This document shows, piece by piece, positions 6,719-8,036 of a stretch of 8,036 bases of DNA; positions within the stretch are counted from its first letter, which is position 1; each line of letters starts with the position of its first letter. The translations under genes were made by a program, and so were the position numbers. The notes under the pieces were generated by a model. It saw only the letters and a list, made by a program, of their open reading frames with translations, did not search any database and had not been told where the DNA came from. This DNA comes from Oscillospiraceae bacterium (GTDB taxonomy: Bacteria > Bacillota > Clostridia > Oscillospirales > Acutalibacteraceae): NCBI GenBank assembly GCA_009779455.1, contig WREG01000080.1, forward strand, positions 1 to 8,036, given 5' to 3'.

Positions 6719-7738
6719 AAGGCTCTGCTGCCCGGGAACGGCAAGCCCCAAGTGAGAATACGCCCTCGGGGTCGCTACGCGGCCGCGGGGGGTGCGGGAA
6801 ATAAACCCGATCTGCATCAGATACGGCTCGTAAACATCCTCAATCGTGACGGCTTCCTCTCCTATGGCCGCCGCAAGGGTCTCTAGGCCGACCGGACCGC
6901 CGCCGTAATTGTTTATCATCGAGCTTAATATGAGGCGGTCTATCTGGTCAAGGCCCAGTTCGTCTATGTCCATCCGCTTCAGGGCGTCCATTGCTTCGGC
7001 TTCCGTTATGACCCCTCCGCCTATGACCTCCGCGAAATCCCTTGTGCGCTTCAACAGCCTGTTCGCGATGCGCGGAGTGCCCCTTGAACGGGACGCCAGT
7101 TCCAACGCGCCGTCGTTCTCTATGGGGATATCCAAAATTCCCGCGCTTCTTTTGACTATTTTGCCTAATTCTTCGGGGGTATACAACTCCAGCCTGAAAA
7201 CCACGCCGAAACGGTCGCGCAGAGGGGCGGTAAGCTGCCCCGCCCTTGTAGTGGCCCCTACTAAGGTGAATTTCGGCAGATCAATGCGTATGGAACGGGC
7301 GGAAGGCCCCTGGCCGATGATGATGTCGAGGGAAAAGTCCTCCATCGCGGGGTAAAGTATCTCCTCTACCACACGCGAAAGGCGGTGAATTTCGTCTATG
7401 AACAGGACGTCCCCGTCGTTTAGGTTTGTAAGAAGCGCCGCCAGATCCTTCGGTTTTTCGACGACCGGGCCGGAGGTCACGCGTATCTGGACGTTCATAT
7501 GGCCAGCGATTATGCCCGCGAGGGTGGTCTTGCCAAGGCCCGGAGGGCCGTAAAGCAGGACGTGGTCGAGGGTCTCTCCCCTGTTCCGCGCGGCTTCCAT
7601 AAAAATTTTTAAATTTTCTTTGACCTTTTCCTGCCCGATATACTCTTCAAGGGTTTTCGGCCGCAGTGAATAATCTGTGTCCGTGTCGAAACTGTTCAGC
7701 TCGGGGGAAATCAGCCTGCCCTGTTCGTTTTCCGCCAT
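6713..7738 (-). CDS. ruvB: Holliday junction branch migration motor RuvB
   Basis: RuvB is the AAA+ ATPase that, with RuvA, drives branch migration of Holliday junctions during recombination and repair. The 341-residue length is normal. Visible elements are SLRPKTLEEYIGQ near the N-terminus, Walker A GPPGLGKT (64-71), Walker B LFIDEIHR (112-119), sensor 1 in LVGATTR (159-165), and an arginine finger Arg 174 in LRDRFG. They continue with sensor 2 GTPRIANR (220-227) and a C-terminal winged-helix DNA-binding domain (about 257-334) containing GPVGLETLAAAIGE and RTPRGRVATPRAYSHLG. The ATG at 7738 has AGGATGG 8 bases upstream. The stop codon lies at the edge of the heptamer repeat. Downstream is glmM; upstream, after 130 bases, is a gene whose tail does not look like RuvA, so the common ruvA-ruvB adjacency seems absent unless RuvA has an unusual acidic extension. 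Confidence 0.98.
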   Translation of the reverse strand: MAENEQGRLISPELNSFDTDTDYSLRPKTLEEYIGQEKVKENLKIFMEAARNRGETLDHVLLYGPPGLGKTTLAGIIAGHMNVQIRVTSGPVVEKPKDLAALLTNLNDGDVLFIDEIHRLSRVVEEILYPAMEDFSLDIIIGQGPSARSIRIDLPKFTLVGATTRAGQLTAPLRDRFGVVFRLELYTPEELGKIVKRSAGILDIPIENDGALELASRSRGTPRIANRLLKRTRDFAEVIGGGVITEAEAMDALKRMDIDELGLDQIDRLILSSMINNYGGGPVGLETLAAAIGEEAVTIEDVYEPYLMQIGFISRTPRGRVATPRAYSHLGLAVPGQQSLL

Positions 7739-7868
7739 TTATTTAACCATCCTATCTTGCCGCAGAGGCGGGTGGGGAGTTCCCGCCGTTTTATTGTTTA
7801 ATTTTCTTTACAAGGGGAATAGGGTTAAAGGGGATGTTTTAACCATCCCCTTGATCATATTCTGACGT
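7739..7868 (-). other. ruvB upstream gap with GC-rich hairpins
   Basis: This 130-base gap holds two hairpins and the ruvB ribosome binding site. The hairpin nearer ruvB pairs GGCGGG (7767-7772) with CCCGCC (7782-7787) around a 9-base loop, about 30 bases before the start codon. I found no convincing -35/-10 pair for ruvB, so readthrough from the upstream gene or an atypical promoter are both possible. No riboswitch or small ORF is recognisable. Confidence 0.4.
7828..7852 (-). terminator. Possible terminator or attenuator hairpin after the acidic-tail gene
   Basis: Read on the minus strand, AAGGGGATG and CATCCCCTT form a perfect 9-bp stem with a 7-base loop, 16 bases after the upstream stop codon. 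The following bases are TAACCC rather than a T-run, so termination would be weak. A second copy of the 3' arm, ATTCCCCTT (7812-7820), could pair alternatively over 7 bases. Confidence 0.45.
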
Positions 7869-8036
7869 TTATTCATTTTTTCCCGCGTTTTCGGCTTCTT
7901 CTTCCGGCAATTCTAGGCCGTCATTTTCTTCATAAACGGGCGTTGTGAAAACCGGGGCTACTTTCGGGGCGTCCTCGTCTTCGTATTCAACCGCGTTTTC
8001 GTCGTCCTCGTTGCTGAAAGGCACGGCGTTATATCC
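7869..8036 (-). CDS. Unidentified protein with acidic C-terminal tail, 5' partial
   Basis: The minus strand is open from the window edge to a TAA at 7871-7869, giving the last 55 residues of a protein that begins outside. The tail is strongly acidic, with Glu/Asp-rich blocks (NEDDENAVEYEDED, ELPEEEAENAG) around a short PKVAPVFTTPVY stretch, and contains no hydrophobic helix or recognisable motif. It looks intrinsically disordered. I do not recognise the family. RuvA would be the expected neighbour of ruvB, but its C-terminal domain is a compact helical fold unlike this. The gap of 130 bases and a hairpin separate it from ruvB, so co-transcription is uncertain. Coding is supported by the uninterrupted frame, codon usage like its neighbours and the strand shared with the following genes. 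Confidence 0.7.
   Translation of the reverse strand, partial: GYNAVPFSNEDDENAVEYEDEDAPKVAPVFTTPVYEENDGLELPEEEAENAGKNE

Noticed and set aside
6701..6886. Small plus-strand open frame starting in the heptamer repeat
   Set aside because: It runs antisense to the conserved winged-helix end of ruvB and its start is repeat-derived.
7767..7787. GGCGGG/CCCGCC hairpin with a T-rich plus-strand flank as a plus-strand terminator
   Set aside because: No plus-strand gene ends here; it is more plausibly a structure in the ruvB leader or chance in GC-rich sequence.
7677..7865. Plus-strand 62-codon frame across the ruvB start and leader
   Set aside because: It overlaps the start of ruvB on the other strand, has no convincing ribosome binding site or family features, and passes through the leader hairpins.

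Overview
The window looks like chromosomal core and near-core sequence from a clostridial-type Firmicute (Bacillota), probably an uncultured anaerobe. The evidence is the use of TTG starts, AGGAGG or GGGGG-type ribosome binding sites, a TM287/288-like heterodimeric ABC exporter half, a low-GC-style AraC/GNAT regulator, and RuvB and GlmM sequences of the Gram-positive type. Genus or species cannot be called from the sequence alone. There is no rRNA, tRNA, CRISPR array, transposase or phage gene. No gene-free stretch exceeds 300 bases.

Left half, plus strand (1-4399). The window opens inside an ABC exporter half-transporter: the end of its membrane domain and a complete nucleotide-binding domain. 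Seven bases later a TTG-initiated gene encodes a large DUF2079 polytopic membrane protein, so the two are probably co-transcribed. A 14-bp stem terminator closes this unit. A promoter-like sequence begins in the terminator's T-tail and drives an unusual gene, an AraC-type HTH domain followed by two GNAT acetyltransferase domains. A strong internal ribosome binding site sits exactly at the junction between the HTH and GNAT parts.

Right half, minus strand (8036-4406). In transcription order there is the acidic C-terminal tail of an unidentified protein, a 130-base gap with GC-rich hairpins, ruvB (Holliday junction motor), glmM (phosphoglucosamine mutase) and a class I SAM-dependent methyltransferase. 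glmM and the methyltransferase are 3 bases apart. The ruvB-glmM junction holds a heptamer repeat array (ATTATGM units) that forms an imperfect inverted repeat. It supplies the ruvB stop codon and covers the two upstream ATG codons of glmM. The more credible glmM start is therefore a downstream TTG with a GGGGG site 7 bases before it.

The two halves converge at 4399/4406 with only 6 bases between stop codons and no clear terminator. Functionally the minus-strand set is housekeeping (recombination, cell-wall precursor synthesis, probable RNA modification) and the plus-strand set is membrane transport, envelope and sensing. The least ordinary items are the HTH-GNAT-GNAT fusion with its internal start and the heptamer inverted repeat between ruvB and glmM. 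I see no clear evidence of a wholly new multi-gene system.
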